A stretch of 64,000 nt of DNA, from positions 1,488,001 to 1,552,000 of the forward strand of contig NZ_JACHZQ010000001.1 in the NCBI RefSeq assembly GCF_014193655.1. Direction: 5' to 3'. The first letter of the stretch is position 1, and each line of letters opens with the position of its first letter. The notes under the pieces were generated by a model that worked only from the letters and a program-made list of their open reading frames with translations, did no database searches and was not told the origin of the DNA. The DNA comes from Rhizobium sp. BK313 (GTDB lineage: Bacteria; Pseudomonadota; Alphaproteobacteria; Rhizobiales; Rhizobiaceae). Both the position numbers and the translations under genes were made by a program. Positions 55,829 through 64,000 of the stretch are shown piece by piece.

Positions 55829-56905
55829 TTACTTTGACGAAGGAAGCTTGTCGTCGACGCCTTCGATGTAGAAATTCATGCCCAGCAAGGTGGCATCGTC
55901 GGCCTTTTCGCCGGCCTTCAGCCAGGGCGTGCCATCCTGCTTGTTGATCGGGCCGGTGAAGGGCGCGATCTCGCCGGACTTGATCTTGGCTTCGGTCTCT
56001 TCGGCCATCTTCTTCACGTCGTCGGGCATGTTGGTGTACGGCGCCATCTTCAGGATGCCGTCCTTCAGGCCGTCCCAGTTTTGTTCGGACTTCCACGTAC
56101 CGTCGAGCAGCGCATGGACGCGTTTGGAGTAGTAGTTACCCCAAGTGTCGACGACGGCGGTCAACTGCGCATGCGGACCGGACGCGATCATGTCGGAAGC
56201 CTGGCCGAAGGCGTGGATGCCGCGCTCCTCGGCCACCTGCATCGGCGCGGTGGTGTCGGTATGCTGAGTCAGAATGTCGACGCCTTGGTCGACCATGGCC
56301 TTGGCAGCGTCGGCTTCCTTGCCTGGGTCGAACCAGGTGTTGACCCAGATGACCTTGAGCTTGAAGCTCGGATCGACCGAGCGTGCGCCCTGCTCGAAGG
56401 AGTTGATGCCCATGACCACTTCCGGGATCGGGAAGGAGGCGATATAGGCGGCGCCGTGGTTCTTCGACATCTTGGCGGCGATCTGACCCAGGATGTAGCG
56501 GCCTTCGTAGAAGCGCGAATTGTAGGTGGCCAGGTTCGGGCCGCTCTTGAAGCCGGTCGCATGCTCGAACTTCACCTTAGGGAACTTCGCGGCGACCTTG
56601 ACGGTCGCATCCATGAAGCCGAACGAAGTGGAGAAGATCAGCGAGCAGCCGGAGCGCGCAAGGCGCTCGATGGCGCGCTCGGCGTCCGGGCCTTCCGGAA
56701 CGTTTTCGAGATACGGCGTATCGATCTTGTTGCCGAACTCCTTCTGGATCTGCTGACGGCCGAGATCGTGCGCCTGCGAATAACCGCCGTCCGCATGCGA
56801 GCCGACATAGACAAAGCAGACCTTGGTCGGCGCCGCTTCGGCCGCGGCGCCGAAGCCGACAATGGCAGCAGCCGTGGTGGCGAGTGCGAGTGCTAGTTTC
56901 CTCAT
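55829..56905 (-). CDS. BMP family ABC transporter substrate-binding protein (nucleoside-type)
   Basis: 358 residues from the ATG at 56905 (MRKLALALATTAAAIVGFG), with AGGGG upstream. A signal peptide ends near AAAEAAPTK (about residue 25), and there is no lipobox cysteine, unlike PnrA lipoproteins. The BMP/Med fold is recognisable: CFVYVGSHADGGYSQAHDLGR, ENVPEGPDAERAIERLARSG, IFSTSFGFMDATVKVAAKFP, and VDILTQHTDTTAPMQVAEERG. BMP proteins bind purine nucleosides or bases. The last gene of the operon, after two permeases and the ATPase. Confidence 0.92.
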   Translation of the reverse strand: MRKLALALATTAAAIVGFGAAAEAAPTKVCFVYVGSHADGGYSQAHDLGRQQIQKEFGNKIDTPYLENVPEGPDAERAIERLARSGCSLIFSTSFGFMDATVKVAAKFPKVKFEHATGFKSGPNLATYNSRFYEGRYILGQIAAKMSKNHGAAYIASFPIPEVVMGINSFEQGARSVDPSFKLKVIWVNTWFDPGKEADAAKAMVDQGVDILTQHTDTTAPMQVAEERGIHAFGQASDMIASGPHAQLTAVVDTWGNYYSKRVHALLDGTWKSEQNWDGLKDGILKMAPYTNMPDDVKKMAEETEAKIKSGEIAPFTGPINKQDGTPWLKAGEKADDATLLGMNFYIEGVDDKLPSSK

Positions 56906-56961
56906 GGTTACCCCTGTTGGTTTGACGTAAGTTGCAAAAATCCGTCCGGTTGTTGTTGCCC

Positions 56962-57882
56962 TTAGCGTTCCGGAACGAAGGCCTTGCCAAGCGACGCTGG
57001 CGTGTTGATCAAGGTCGCGCGGCGATTTTGAGAAATGATGACTAGAACCACAATAGTCGATGCATAGGGTAGCATCGACAGAAATTGTGCGGGAATGCCG
57101 ACCCCGAAGCCCTGCGCATGAAACTGCAGAATCGTCACCGCGCCGAAGAGATAGCCGCCGGCCATGACGCGCATCGGCCGCCAGGACGCGAAGACGACGA
57201 GTGCCAATGTCACCCAGCCGCGGCCGGCCGACATGTTCTCGACCCATTGCGGCGTGTAGACCAGCGACAGCTGCGCGCCGGCGAGCCCGGCGCAGGCGCC
57301 ACCGAACATGACAGCGAGATAGCGCGTGCGGACGACGTCGATGCCCAGGGCATGTGCCGAATTGTGACTGTCGCCGACGGCGCGCAGCTTCAGGCCTGCG
57401 CGGCTACGGAAGAGGAACCAATTGACGCCGATGAGCAACGCGATCGAAAGATAGAAGGTCAGGTCCTGCTTGAAGAGCACCCGCCCGACGAGCGGAATGT
57501 CTGACAGCAGCGGGAAGACGATTTCGCGAAGCTGCACGCCAGGTACGCTGACATAGCCTTCGCCGATCATGCCGGAGAGGCCAAGGCCGAGGATAGTGAG
57601 CGCCAGACCCGTCGCGACCTGGTTGGTCACCAGCGTTAGTGTCAGGAACCCGAAAAGCAGCGAAAATAGCGCGCCAGCGACAATACCGGTGATGAGGCCC
57701 ACATAGGGTGATCCACTGATCTGCGCGCCGACAAAAGCGGCGACCGCACCCATGATCATCATGCCTTCGACGCCCAGATTGAGAACGCCCGAGCGTTCCA
57801 CCACCAGTTCGCCAAGACCGGCGATGACGAGCGGCGTCGAGGCCGTGATGATCGTCAGGAGGATTGCTTCAAATACACTCAT
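56962..57882 (-). CDS. BMP-type ABC transporter permease, second subunit (NupQ/YufQ-like)
   Basis: 306 residues from the ATG at 57882 (MSVFEAILLTIITASTPLV). About eight membrane segments. Family block: GLGELVVERSGVLNLGVEGMMIMGA near residue 25, and GDSHNSAHALGIDVVRTRYLAVMFGGACAGLAGA near 180. The start overlaps the stop of the other permease by four bases. A short 56-base gap leads to the binding-protein gene. Confidence 0.92.
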   Translation of the reverse strand: MSVFEAILLTIITASTPLVIAGLGELVVERSGVLNLGVEGMMIMGAVAAFVGAQISGSPYVGLITGIVAGALFSLLFGFLTLTLVTNQVATGLALTILGLGLSGMIGEGYVSVPGVQLREIVFPLLSDIPLVGRVLFKQDLTFYLSIALLIGVNWFLFRSRAGLKLRAVGDSHNSAHALGIDVVRTRYLAVMFGGACAGLAGAQLSLVYTPQWVENMSAGRGWVTLALVVFASWRPMRVMAGGYLFGAVTILQFHAQGFGVGIPAQFLSMLPYASTIVVLVIISQNRRATLINTPASLGKAFVPER

Positions 57883-58964
57883 GCCGCACCTCCCCGAACT
57901 CGTGACCAAATCAGCCGGATTTTGTAATAGATCAACGTATCGCAAGAGAGCACGAAGAACAGCAGTAACCCCTGGAAGACGCTCGCGGCCTTGGCGGAGA
58001 TTCCAGGCGACAATTGCGCTGCCTCGCCGCCGAGATAGGTAAGCGCCAGCACGAAGCCGGAGAGGATCGCGCCGAGCGGATTGAGACGCGCCAGGAAAGC
58101 AACGATGATGGCAGTAAACCCGTAGCCCGGCGAGATCGCCGGCTGCAGATGGCCGATCGATCCGGAGACCTCGGAAATGCCGGCAAGACCTGCGAGCGCG
58201 CCGGAGAAGAGGAAGCCGAACCAGACCATTTTCCTGGAAGAGAAGCCGGCGAAGCGCCCTGCCCGTTCCGATTGGCCGAGCACGGTTACCTCAAAGCCCT
58301 TCAGCGTGTATTTCATCATGAACCAGGCAAGGAACGCCGCGACGATGGCAAAGACGATCCCCCAATGCGCACGGCCGGAATCCTCCCAGATCGCCGGCAG
58401 CGTCGCCTCCGGCGGAAAATCGATGCTCTGCGGGAAATTGTGGCCTTCCGGATCACGCCACGGCCCGCGTGACAGCCAATCCAGGAAGAGCTGCGCGATA
58501 TAGACGAGCATGAGGCTCGTCAGGATCTCATTGGTGTTGAAATGCGCCTTCAACAGCGCCGGGATGGCGGCATAGAGGGCGCCACCGAGGGCGCCGGCGA
58601 TCAGCATCAGGGGCAAGACCATCGGCGAATGCCAATCGGTGAAGACGATCGGGATGAAGGAACCGGTGACCGCGCCGATGGTGAACTGGCCTTCCGCACC
58701 GATGTTCCAGTTGTTGGAGCGGTAGCAGACGCACAGGCCGACTGCGATCAGGATCAGCGGTCCTGCCTTGATCGCCAGTTCGTGCAGAGACCAGACTTCC
58801 AATAGAGGCTCAACGAAGAAAGCGTCCAGCGCCTCCACAGGATCCTTGCCGAGCACGGCGAACATGATTGTGCCGGCGATCAGCGCCAGCACCAGGGCAA
58901 GCAGCGGCGACAGGAAGCCGAACAATTTCGAAACCTGCGGGCGCCTCTCGAGTTCAATGCGCAT
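57879..58964 (-). CDS. BMP-type ABC transporter permease, first subunit (NupP/YufP-like)
   Basis: 361 residues from the ATG at 58964, chosen because GGAG lies seven bases before it. An ATG ten codons further up is open. About nine membrane segments. Family block: GLCVCYRSNNWNIGAEGQFTIGA near residue 90, NTNEILTSLMLVYIAQLFLDWL near 150, and GQSERAGRFAGFSSRKMVWFGFLFSGALAG near 245. The start lies inside the 3' end of the ATPase gene (11-base overlap), and its stop overlaps the second permease. Confidence 0.92.
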   Translation of the reverse strand: MRIELERRPQVSKLFGFLSPLLALVLALIAGTIMFAVLGKDPVEALDAFFVEPLLEVWSLHELAIKAGPLILIAVGLCVCYRSNNWNIGAEGQFTIGAVTGSFIPIVFTDWHSPMVLPLMLIAGALGGALYAAIPALLKAHFNTNEILTSLMLVYIAQLFLDWLSRGPWRDPEGHNFPQSIDFPPEATLPAIWEDSGRAHWGIVFAIVAAFLAWFMMKYTLKGFEVTVLGQSERAGRFAGFSSRKMVWFGFLFSGALAGLAGISEVSGSIGHLQPAISPGYGFTAIIVAFLARLNPLGAILSGFVLALTYLGGEAAQLSPGISAKAASVFQGLLLFFVLSCDTLIYYKIRLIWSRVRGGAA

Positions 58965-60528
58965 GCGCAGGCTCCGAATGGGTCTTGGATTCATGCAGGC
59001 CGCCCATCAGCAGGCCGATCTTCTCGCGCGTCAGCTCGCTTGCGGGGAAGGAAGGCGACAGCCGCCCCTCCGAGATCACGGCTATATCGGTGGCCACTTC
59101 GAATATCTCGTCGAGATCCTGACTGATGACCAGCACGGCTGATCCGTTGCTGGCAAGATCGACGAGCGCCTGGCGGATGCGGCTCGCCGCGCCGGCATCC
59201 ACACCCCAGGTCGGCTGGTTGACGACGAGAACGGCCGGCTGCCGGTCGAGTTCGCGTCCGACGATGAATTTCTGCAGATTGCCGCCCGACAGTGATCCGG
59301 CCGCCGGATCATCGCCGCTCTTGCGCACATCCATGGCTTCCGAGATGCGCTTGGCCGCCTGCTTCACGGCACCATACTTGATGACGTTCAGGAAGCCGCC
59401 GCCGAGGAATGCCTTGTGGTCGGACTGGCTGCGCGCCAGCACGAGATTGTCGGAGAGCTTGAGGCTGGTAACGGCGGCATGGCCATGCCGTTCCTCAGGT
59501 ACGAAGCCAGCACCGAGCAGGCGACGTGCATTGATGCCCTTGGTGCCGACCGCCTTACCGCGCACCAGGATCAAATCGTCGGAGGCCACGGTATGTTCAC
59601 CGGAAACGACGTCGAACAGCTCCCCCTGCCCATTGCCGGCAACTCCGGCAATCGCCAGAATTTCACCGGCGCGAACGCGCAGCGAAACGTCCTTCAGCGA
59701 CATGGCAAAAGGCGTGCGCGCAGGCACGGAAAGGCCGGCGATCTCGAGCTGAATATCACCCGGTTTCCCAAGGCCTTCATGCTTCACGCTCGCAACATCG
59801 CTGCCGACCATCATGCGTGCGAGCGAGCCGGTCGTTTCCTGCCGTGGATCACACGCACCGGTCACCCTGCCATGGCGCAGCACGGTGGCGCGGGAGCAGA
59901 TGCGTTGCACCTCCTCCAGGCGATGGCTGATATAGAGAACCGAGCGGCCCTCGTCCCGCAGCTGAAACAGCGTTTCGAACATGCGGTCGGCTTCCTGCGG
60001 CGTCAGCACCGAGGTCGGCTCGTCGAGAATGATCAGCTTCGGATTCTGCAGGAGCGCCCGGACGATTTCGATGCGCTGGCGCTCGCCGACGGAAAGGTCG
60101 GCGACATGTGCATAGGGATCGAGTGGCAAGCCATAGGCCCGTGATAGGCTCGCTGCCTCCTCGGCGATCTTGCCGATCGGGATGCTGTCATCGAGGGAAA
60201 GGGCGATATTTTCGGCAACCGTCAGTGCCTCGAACAACGAGAAATGCTGAAACACCATGCCGATGCCGAGCTTGCGCGCGTCGCTTGGCGAGCCGATCGA
60301 AACGGGTTGGCCTTGCCAGGCGATCTCGCCCTCGGTCGGCTCCAAAACGCCGAACAGCATCTTCACGAGTGTGGATTTGCCTGCGCCGTTTTCGCCGAGC
60401 AGAGCGTGAATCTCGCCCGGTCGGATTTCCAGATCAATTCCGTTGCAGGCAGCAAAGCTACCGAACAGCTTCGTCAGTTTGCGGACCGACAATAACGCAC
60501 CGGTTGCCGGTACATCGGATGACGACAC
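58954..60528 (-). CDS. BMP-type ABC transporter ATP-binding protein (NupO/YufO-like)
   Basis: 524 residues starting at GTG (60528), with GAGGGG just upstream. Two fused ATPase domains: Walker A GENGAGKSTLVKML near 48, signature LSVGERQRIEI near 150, Walker B LIILDEPTSVLTPQE; then a second domain with a degenerate Walker A GVAGNGQGEL near 295 and signature LSGGNLQKFIVGREL near 410. First gene of the operon ATPase-permease-permease-binding protein. Substrates of characterised relatives are nucleosides or purine bases. No nucleoside catabolic gene is nearby. Confidence 0.93.
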   Translation of the reverse strand: MSSSDVPATGALLSVRKLTKLFGSFAACNGIDLEIRPGEIHALLGENGAGKSTLVKMLFGVLEPTEGEIAWQGQPVSIGSPSDARKLGIGMVFQHFSLFEALTVAENIALSLDDSIPIGKIAEEAASLSRAYGLPLDPYAHVADLSVGERQRIEIVRALLQNPKLIILDEPTSVLTPQEADRMFETLFQLRDEGRSVLYISHRLEEVQRICSRATVLRHGRVTGACDPRQETTGSLARMMVGSDVASVKHEGLGKPGDIQLEIAGLSVPARTPFAMSLKDVSLRVRAGEILAIAGVAGNGQGELFDVVSGEHTVASDDLILVRGKAVGTKGINARRLLGAGFVPEERHGHAAVTSLKLSDNLVLARSQSDHKAFLGGGFLNVIKYGAVKQAAKRISEAMDVRKSGDDPAAGSLSGGNLQKFIVGRELDRQPAVLVVNQPTWGVDAGAASRIRQALVDLASNGSAVLVISQDLDEIFEVATDIAVISEGRLSPSFPASELTREKIGLLMGGLHESKTHSEPAHAH

Positions 60529-60568
60529 GTTCCCCTCATTTCTTTCCCACCGTCCTGCCTTTTTGGAT

Positions 60569-61549
60569 CTATGGGATCAGCAGCGTAGTTCCACTCGTTT
60601 TTCTTGTTTCCAGATCCGTGTGCGCGCGCCCCGCATCGCTCAACGGATAAGTCTGGTTGATATTGATACGCACTTCGCTGCTTTGCACAACAGCAAATAA
60701 TGCTTTTGCGCTGGCTCTCAGCTCCTCAGGAGTCGCGATATAGGCGAAAAGGCTTGGCCGTGTTGCAAAAAGTGAACCCTTCTGATTGAGGATCGCAAGG
60801 TTAAAATTTTCAATCGGGCCAGAGGATTGACCGAAGGTCACCCACATGCCGCGCGGCTTCAGACAATCGAGAGACTGCGGAAAAGTGTCACGGCCGATCG
60901 AGTCATAGACAACATCGACACCCTTGCCGCCGGTAATCTCACGGACACGGTCGACGAAGCTATCACTGCTGTAATCGATGACATGATCATAGCCATGTGC
61001 CAACGCCAGTTGCGCCTTGTCGGGCGAGCCGGCCGTTCCGATCACCGTGGCGCCAAGAGCCTTAGCCCATTGACCGGCGATCAATCCGACGCCGCCGGCA
61101 GCAGCATGAAACAACAGCACGGTTTCTGGCCCGACCTTGAATGTGCGGTTGAGGAGATATTCAGCCGTCATCCCCTTCAGCATCATCGACGCCGCGGTCT
61201 CAAGCTCGATATCATCCGGAACCTTGACGACATAACGCGTTTCGATGTTGCGCTCGACGCTATAGGCGCCATCACCACCGACATAGGCAACACGATCGCC
61301 GACTGCAAAATCGCTCACATCAGGTCCAACGGCTGATATCGTGCCGGCCGCCTCCTTGCCGAGCGGCAGTGGGAAATAAGGCGCCTTATAGAGACCCGAG
61401 CGGAAGTAGATGTCGACGAAATTCAATCCGATCGCGGCATGGCGAATCTGCACCTCGCCGGCACCTGGCGAAGGCAGATCGACCTCCTCCAGCTTCATAA
61501 CTTCCGGACCACCGTTTTGATGGATGCGAATAGCGTGGGTCTTCATCAT
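60569..61549 (-). CDS. quinone oxidoreductase (zinc-free medium-chain dehydrogenase, QOR-like)
   Basis: 326 residues from the first of two adjacent ATGs (61549). The QOR pattern is clear: GLNFVDIYFRSGLYK near 40 (zinc-ligand cysteines absent, as in quinone oxidoreductases), GKEAAGTISAVGPDV, and the NADPH Rossmann motif AAAGGVGLIAGQWAKALGA near 150. It probably reduces quinones or enones with NADPH. The stop lies 40 bases before the BMP operon and the gene starts 12 bases after pcs on the same strand, so it may be co-transcribed with pcs. Confidence 0.92.
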   Translation of the reverse strand: MMKTHAIRIHQNGGPEVMKLEEVDLPSPGAGEVQIRHAAIGLNFVDIYFRSGLYKAPYFPLPLGKEAAGTISAVGPDVSDFAVGDRVAYVGGDGAYSVERNIETRYVVKVPDDIELETAASMMLKGMTAEYLLNRTFKVGPETVLLFHAAAGGVGLIAGQWAKALGATVIGTAGSPDKAQLALAHGYDHVIDYSSDSFVDRVREITGGKGVDVVYDSIGRDTFPQSLDCLKPRGMWVTFGQSSGPIENFNLAILNQKGSLFATRPSLFAYIATPEELRASAKALFAVVQSSEVRININQTYPLSDAGRAHTDLETRKTSGTTLLIP

Positions 61550-61561
61550 GGCTTACAAACC

Positions 61562-62287
61562 CTATTGACGCCCGAGGGACGGGAAAAACTGCAGCACTGC
61601 ACCGATGCAATAGAGATAGATGCCGCTGACGATAAACAAGACAACGGCCCATTGCGGCATGACGAAATGCATCAGCAACGAATACATGCCGAGGGCGGAC
61701 CAAAACAGGAATATGCCGAGATTAAGTGGCCGCAGCCGCTTGACCCGCACGGGATGCAGAAAATTGATCGGCAGGAAGGTCAAAACCACCGAAACGCCGA
61801 CGAGAACCATAGCGGTCGTCGCGCTGGCACCGATGACGAAGAGCGTAAAGATCACCATGTTCCAGACGACCGGGAAACCGGAGAAAAAATATTCCTCCGT
61901 CTTCATGCCCGTATCGGCATAGTAGATAGCGCTGGAGACGACGATCATCCCGGCGGCGACGAAGGACCAAGGCTGGCCGATCATGCCGCTTTCATAAAGG
62001 GCGAAGGCCGGCAGCAGCACATAGGTCACATAGTCGATGATGTTGTCGAGCGTGTCGCCGGACCAATTCGGCAACACCTCCTTGACGCTAACTTTGCGGG
62101 CAATCGGCCCATCGATGCCATCGACAAGCAATGCCAGGCCAAGCCACCAGAACATATCGACAAAGCGATGTTCCGCGGCCGCAACAACGCCGAGAAAGGC
62201 AAGAAAAGAGCCGGATGCCGTCAATATATGCACGGAGAAGGCACGAATCTCCGCATAAGGCACCCGCTTGTAATTGAAGATTTTCAT
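61562..62287 (-). CDS. pcs: phosphatidylcholine synthase
   Basis: 241 residues, eight membrane segments. The CDP-alcohol phosphotransferase signature is present in its Pcs form: DGIDGPIARK, then GDTLDNIIDY near 75-100, with the aspartates that hold Mn or Mg and the diphosphate. Pcs condenses CDP-diacylglycerol with choline in one step to give phosphatidylcholine, a route first described in Sinorhizobium and needed by many host-associated Rhizobiales. It depends on choline from the environment or the plant. Divergent from the UbiH-like gene. The 214-base gap upstream holds no recognised operator. Confidence 0.96.
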   Translation of the reverse strand: MKIFNYKRVPYAEIRAFSVHILTASGSFLAFLGVVAAAEHRFVDMFWWLGLALLVDGIDGPIARKVSVKEVLPNWSGDTLDNIIDYVTYVLLPAFALYESGMIGQPWSFVAAGMIVVSSAIYYADTGMKTEEYFFSGFPVVWNMVIFTLFVIGASATTAMVLVGVSVVLTFLPINFLHPVRVKRLRPLNLGIFLFWSALGMYSLLMHFVMPQWAVVLFIVSGIYLYCIGAVLQFFPSLGRQ

Positions 62288-62501
62288 GCGCCCCGTTACT
62301 CGCCTGCTTATCTACCTGCCCCGGCAGGCGATTTTTTCTTGTTAATATGCACCCTTTGCACAGCACTGCCAGCGCAAAAACGCCTGTGCCGCCACAGGCT
62401 AGCGTGAGTTCCTGTCATTTTCACCCGTTGCGATGTTTCATCCCATGGATTTCAACAGGCTAAGCGTTTATTTTCAGAACTAATGACAATGAGGCATCGA
62501 T

Positions 62502-63704
62502 ATGAAGCAGGTTGAAGTGGCCGTCATCGGCGGCGGTCTGGCGGGCATGATCGCGGCGATCGCCTTGGCGCGCGGCGGGCGAGCTGTTGCCCTCGTAGCT
62601 ACGCCGCATAACAAAGCCGACCGGCGGACGACGGCGCTGATGGACCAATCGATTCGCTTCCTGGAGCGGCTGGCGCTTTGGGACCAGATTGTGCCTTCGA
62701 CCGCCGCATTGACGACAATGCAGATCATCGATGGCACGACACGACTGCTGCGTGCGCCGACCGTCGCCTTTCGGGCCTCGGAAATCGGGCTCGACGCCTT
62801 CGGCTACAACATCCCCAACGCTTCGTTGCTCAGCACCCTCAGCGAGGCCGTAAAGACGGAGGGCAACATTACGCTCATCGAGACGATGGCCTCCGAGGTC
62901 GCCGTCCGCGACGATGGCATCGCCATCACCCTCGAAGACGGCGATACGGTGGAAGCGGCTTTTGTCGTCGGTGCGGACGGGCGCAATTCAATGGTGCGGG
63001 AAACGGTCGGGATCAAGGTCAAGACCTGGTCTTATCCGCAATCGGCCATGGTACTGAATTTTGCGCATTCACTGCCGCATCAGAACATTTCGACGGAATT
63101 CCATACCGAAAGCGGGCCGTTCACCCAGGTCCCCCTGCCCGGCAACCGCTCCAGCCTCGTCTGGGTGCAAAAGCCGGCGGAAGCCGCCGCCAATGCCGAA
63201 AAATCGTTGGAAGACCTCGGCCGCCTGATCGAGGACCGCATGCAGTCGATGCTCGGCAAGGTCACGGTCGAGGACAATGTCCAGGTCTGGCCGCTCTCCG
63301 GCATGACCGCCTATCGCTTCGGCAAGGGCCGCGCTGCGCTGATCGGCGAAGCCGCGCATGTTTTCCCGCCGATCGGCGCACAGGGGCTGAACCTCAGTCT
63401 GCGCGATATCCTGACGCTCGTCGAAATTCTGGCAAGCCCCACCGGCCAGCCGATTTCAGCATCCGCCGGCGACAGTTTCGACCGCCGCCGCCGCGTCGAC
63501 ATCATCAGCCGCACAGCCAGCGTCGATCTGCTCAACCGCTCTCTGCTTTCAGATTTCCTGCCCGTCCAGATGCTGCGAGCCGCGGGCCTGCACGTCCTTT
63601 CGGCCATTCCGCCATTGCGCAATATCGTTATGCGCGAAGGCATCGAGCCGGGCGGCGGCTTGCGCGGCTTTCCCTCGATGCTAAGGGAAAAGCTGCGCCG
63701 GTAA
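62502..63704 (+). CDS. UbiH/UbiF-family FAD-dependent hydroxylase (ubiquinone biosynthesis)
   Basis: 400 residues from the ATG at 62502. The flavin motif is VIGGGLAGMIAAIALARGG (about 8-26), then VVGADGRNSMVRE near 155 for the DG motif, and ALIGEAAHVFPPIGAQGLN near 285. The last site has GEAAH where most family members have GDAAH. It hydroxylates the benzoquinone ring in ubiquinone synthesis, though which position (UbiH, UbiF, UbiI or the alphaproteobacterial UbiL type) cannot be told from sequence. A quinone oxidoreductase gene lies nearby. Its 3' end overlaps the convergent AEC gene by 24 bases. Confidence 0.9.
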   Translation: MKQVEVAVIGGGLAGMIAAIALARGGRAVALVATPHNKADRRTTALMDQSIRFLERLALWDQIVPSTAALTTMQIIDGTTRLLRAPTVAFRASEIGLDAFGYNIPNASLLSTLSEAVKTEGNITLIETMASEVAVRDDGIAITLEDGDTVEAAFVVGADGRNSMVRETVGIKVKTWSYPQSAMVLNFAHSLPHQNISTEFHTESGPFTQVPLPGNRSSLVWVQKPAEAAANAEKSLEDLGRLIEDRMQSMLGKVTVEDNVQVWPLSGMTAYRFGKGRAALIGEAAHVFPPIGAQGLNLSLRDILTLVEILASPTGQPISASAGDSFDRRRRVDIISRTASVDLLNRSLLSDFLPVQMLRAAGLHVLSAIPPLRNIVMREGIEPGGGLRGFPSMLREKLRR

Positions 63705-64000
63705 GGCACCGGATTTGATCAGGTAAAGCACCAGCGATACCGTCACTACAGAACAGGCCGTGGTGATCAGGATCGTGGCGGAAGCCCGCTCCTGCCAGAC
63801 GCCATATTGTTGGCCGATGACGAATACATTCGTCGCCGTTGGGAGGGCTGCGAGCAGCACCGCCGATTCGATCCAGATCGGATCGAAGCCACCGACCGCT
63901 TGCAGCACGACATAGACGACCAGCGGATGCAAAACGAGCTTGACCGGCACGATATAGCCAATCTCGGCCGGGATGCGCTTCAGCGGCCGCAGCGCCAATG
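63681..64000 (-). CDS. AEC (auxin efflux carrier) family transporter, C-terminal part (partial)
   Basis: The last 106 or so residues of a membrane protein whose start lies beyond the right edge. Four membrane segments are visible. IPAEIGYIVPVKLVLHPLVVYVVLQ and ALPTATNVFVIGQQYGVWQERASATILITTACSVVTV match the C-terminal half of AEC transporters, where the PTATNVFV-type loop is conserved. These carry malonate, malate or other organic acids. The auxin name is historical. The stop lies 24 bases inside the end of the UbiH-like gene, a tail-to-tail overlap. Confidence 0.85.
   Translation of the reverse strand, partial: LALRPLKRIPAEIGYIVPVKLVLHPLVVYVVLQAVGGFDPIWIESAVLLAALPTATNVFVIGQQYGVWQERASATILITTACSVVTVSLVLYLIKSGALPAQLFP

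Noticed and set aside
62315..62337. CCTGC/GCAGG hairpin followed by six T upstream of pcs
   Set aside because: Only a five-base stem, oriented on the plus strand with no upstream plus-strand gene; too weak to call a terminator.

Overview
This 64 kb window reads as core chromosome of a fast-growing alphaproteobacterium of the order Rhizobiales, most likely Rhizobium sensu lato. Support comes from the GC-rich coding style, a phosphatidylcholine synthase (Pcs), a glnB-glnA pair behind a sigma-54 promoter, an alphaproteobacterial direct-repeat SOS box in front of uvrA, an IalB-family protein, and the gene orders tmk-holB-metG-tatD, coaD-ppi-ppi-queA-tgt and sdhE-mfd / recG. I see no insertion sequence, prophage, CRISPR array, rRNA or tRNA. 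The species call is inference from family resemblance.

Layout. 1-6 kb: end of tmk, holB, a TauE/SafE exporter, then a metG-tatD-MBL hydrolase-YbaK operon. 6-16 kb: ddl, a RibD/DHFR-like reductase, a two-subunit ABC exporter with asymmetric ATP sites, an HxlR regulator, a FabF, a DUF4864 protein and a SleB-type lipoprotein. 16-20 kb (minus strand): coaD, two cyclophilins, queA and tgt, the last two for queuosine. 20-21 kb: three tiny membrane-protein ORFs ending in a strong terminator, plus a decayed duplicate fragment of the first. 21-30 kb: gyrA, marC, ssb and uvrA (divergent around one SOS box), a DUF72 protein and the bifunctional NAD(P)HX repair enzyme. 31-33 kb: the nitrogen-control pair glnB-glnA. 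33-38 kb: hspQ, an IalB-like protein, an orphan YejA-like peptide-binding protein, a DsbA/FrnE-like oxidoreductase and an exported alpha/beta hydrolase. 38-44 kb: mfd, sdhE, recG. 44-50 kb: a phytase-like secreted protein, a DUF502 membrane protein, glmS and glmU. 50-61 kb (minus strand): two import systems, a YtfQRT-YjfF-like sugar ABC transporter with its own GntR regulator, and a BMP-type nucleoside ABC transporter. 61-64 kb: quinone oxidoreductase, pcs, a UbiH-like hydroxylase and the end of an AEC transporter.

Most genes are housekeeping. The less ordinary material lies in details: the small-protein cluster with its duplicated remnant, an orphan intrinsic terminator and paired palindromes upstream of glnB, a leucine at the main quinolone-resistance position of GyrA, apparent loss of zinc-ligand cysteines in MetG, Tgt and UvrA, the complementary degenerate ATP sites of the exporter pair, and RNA hairpins placed around the sugar-binding-protein gene ytfQ. 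I did not find a convincing wholly new multi-gene system. The small-protein cluster at 20.1-20.8 kb is the best candidate for something undescribed.
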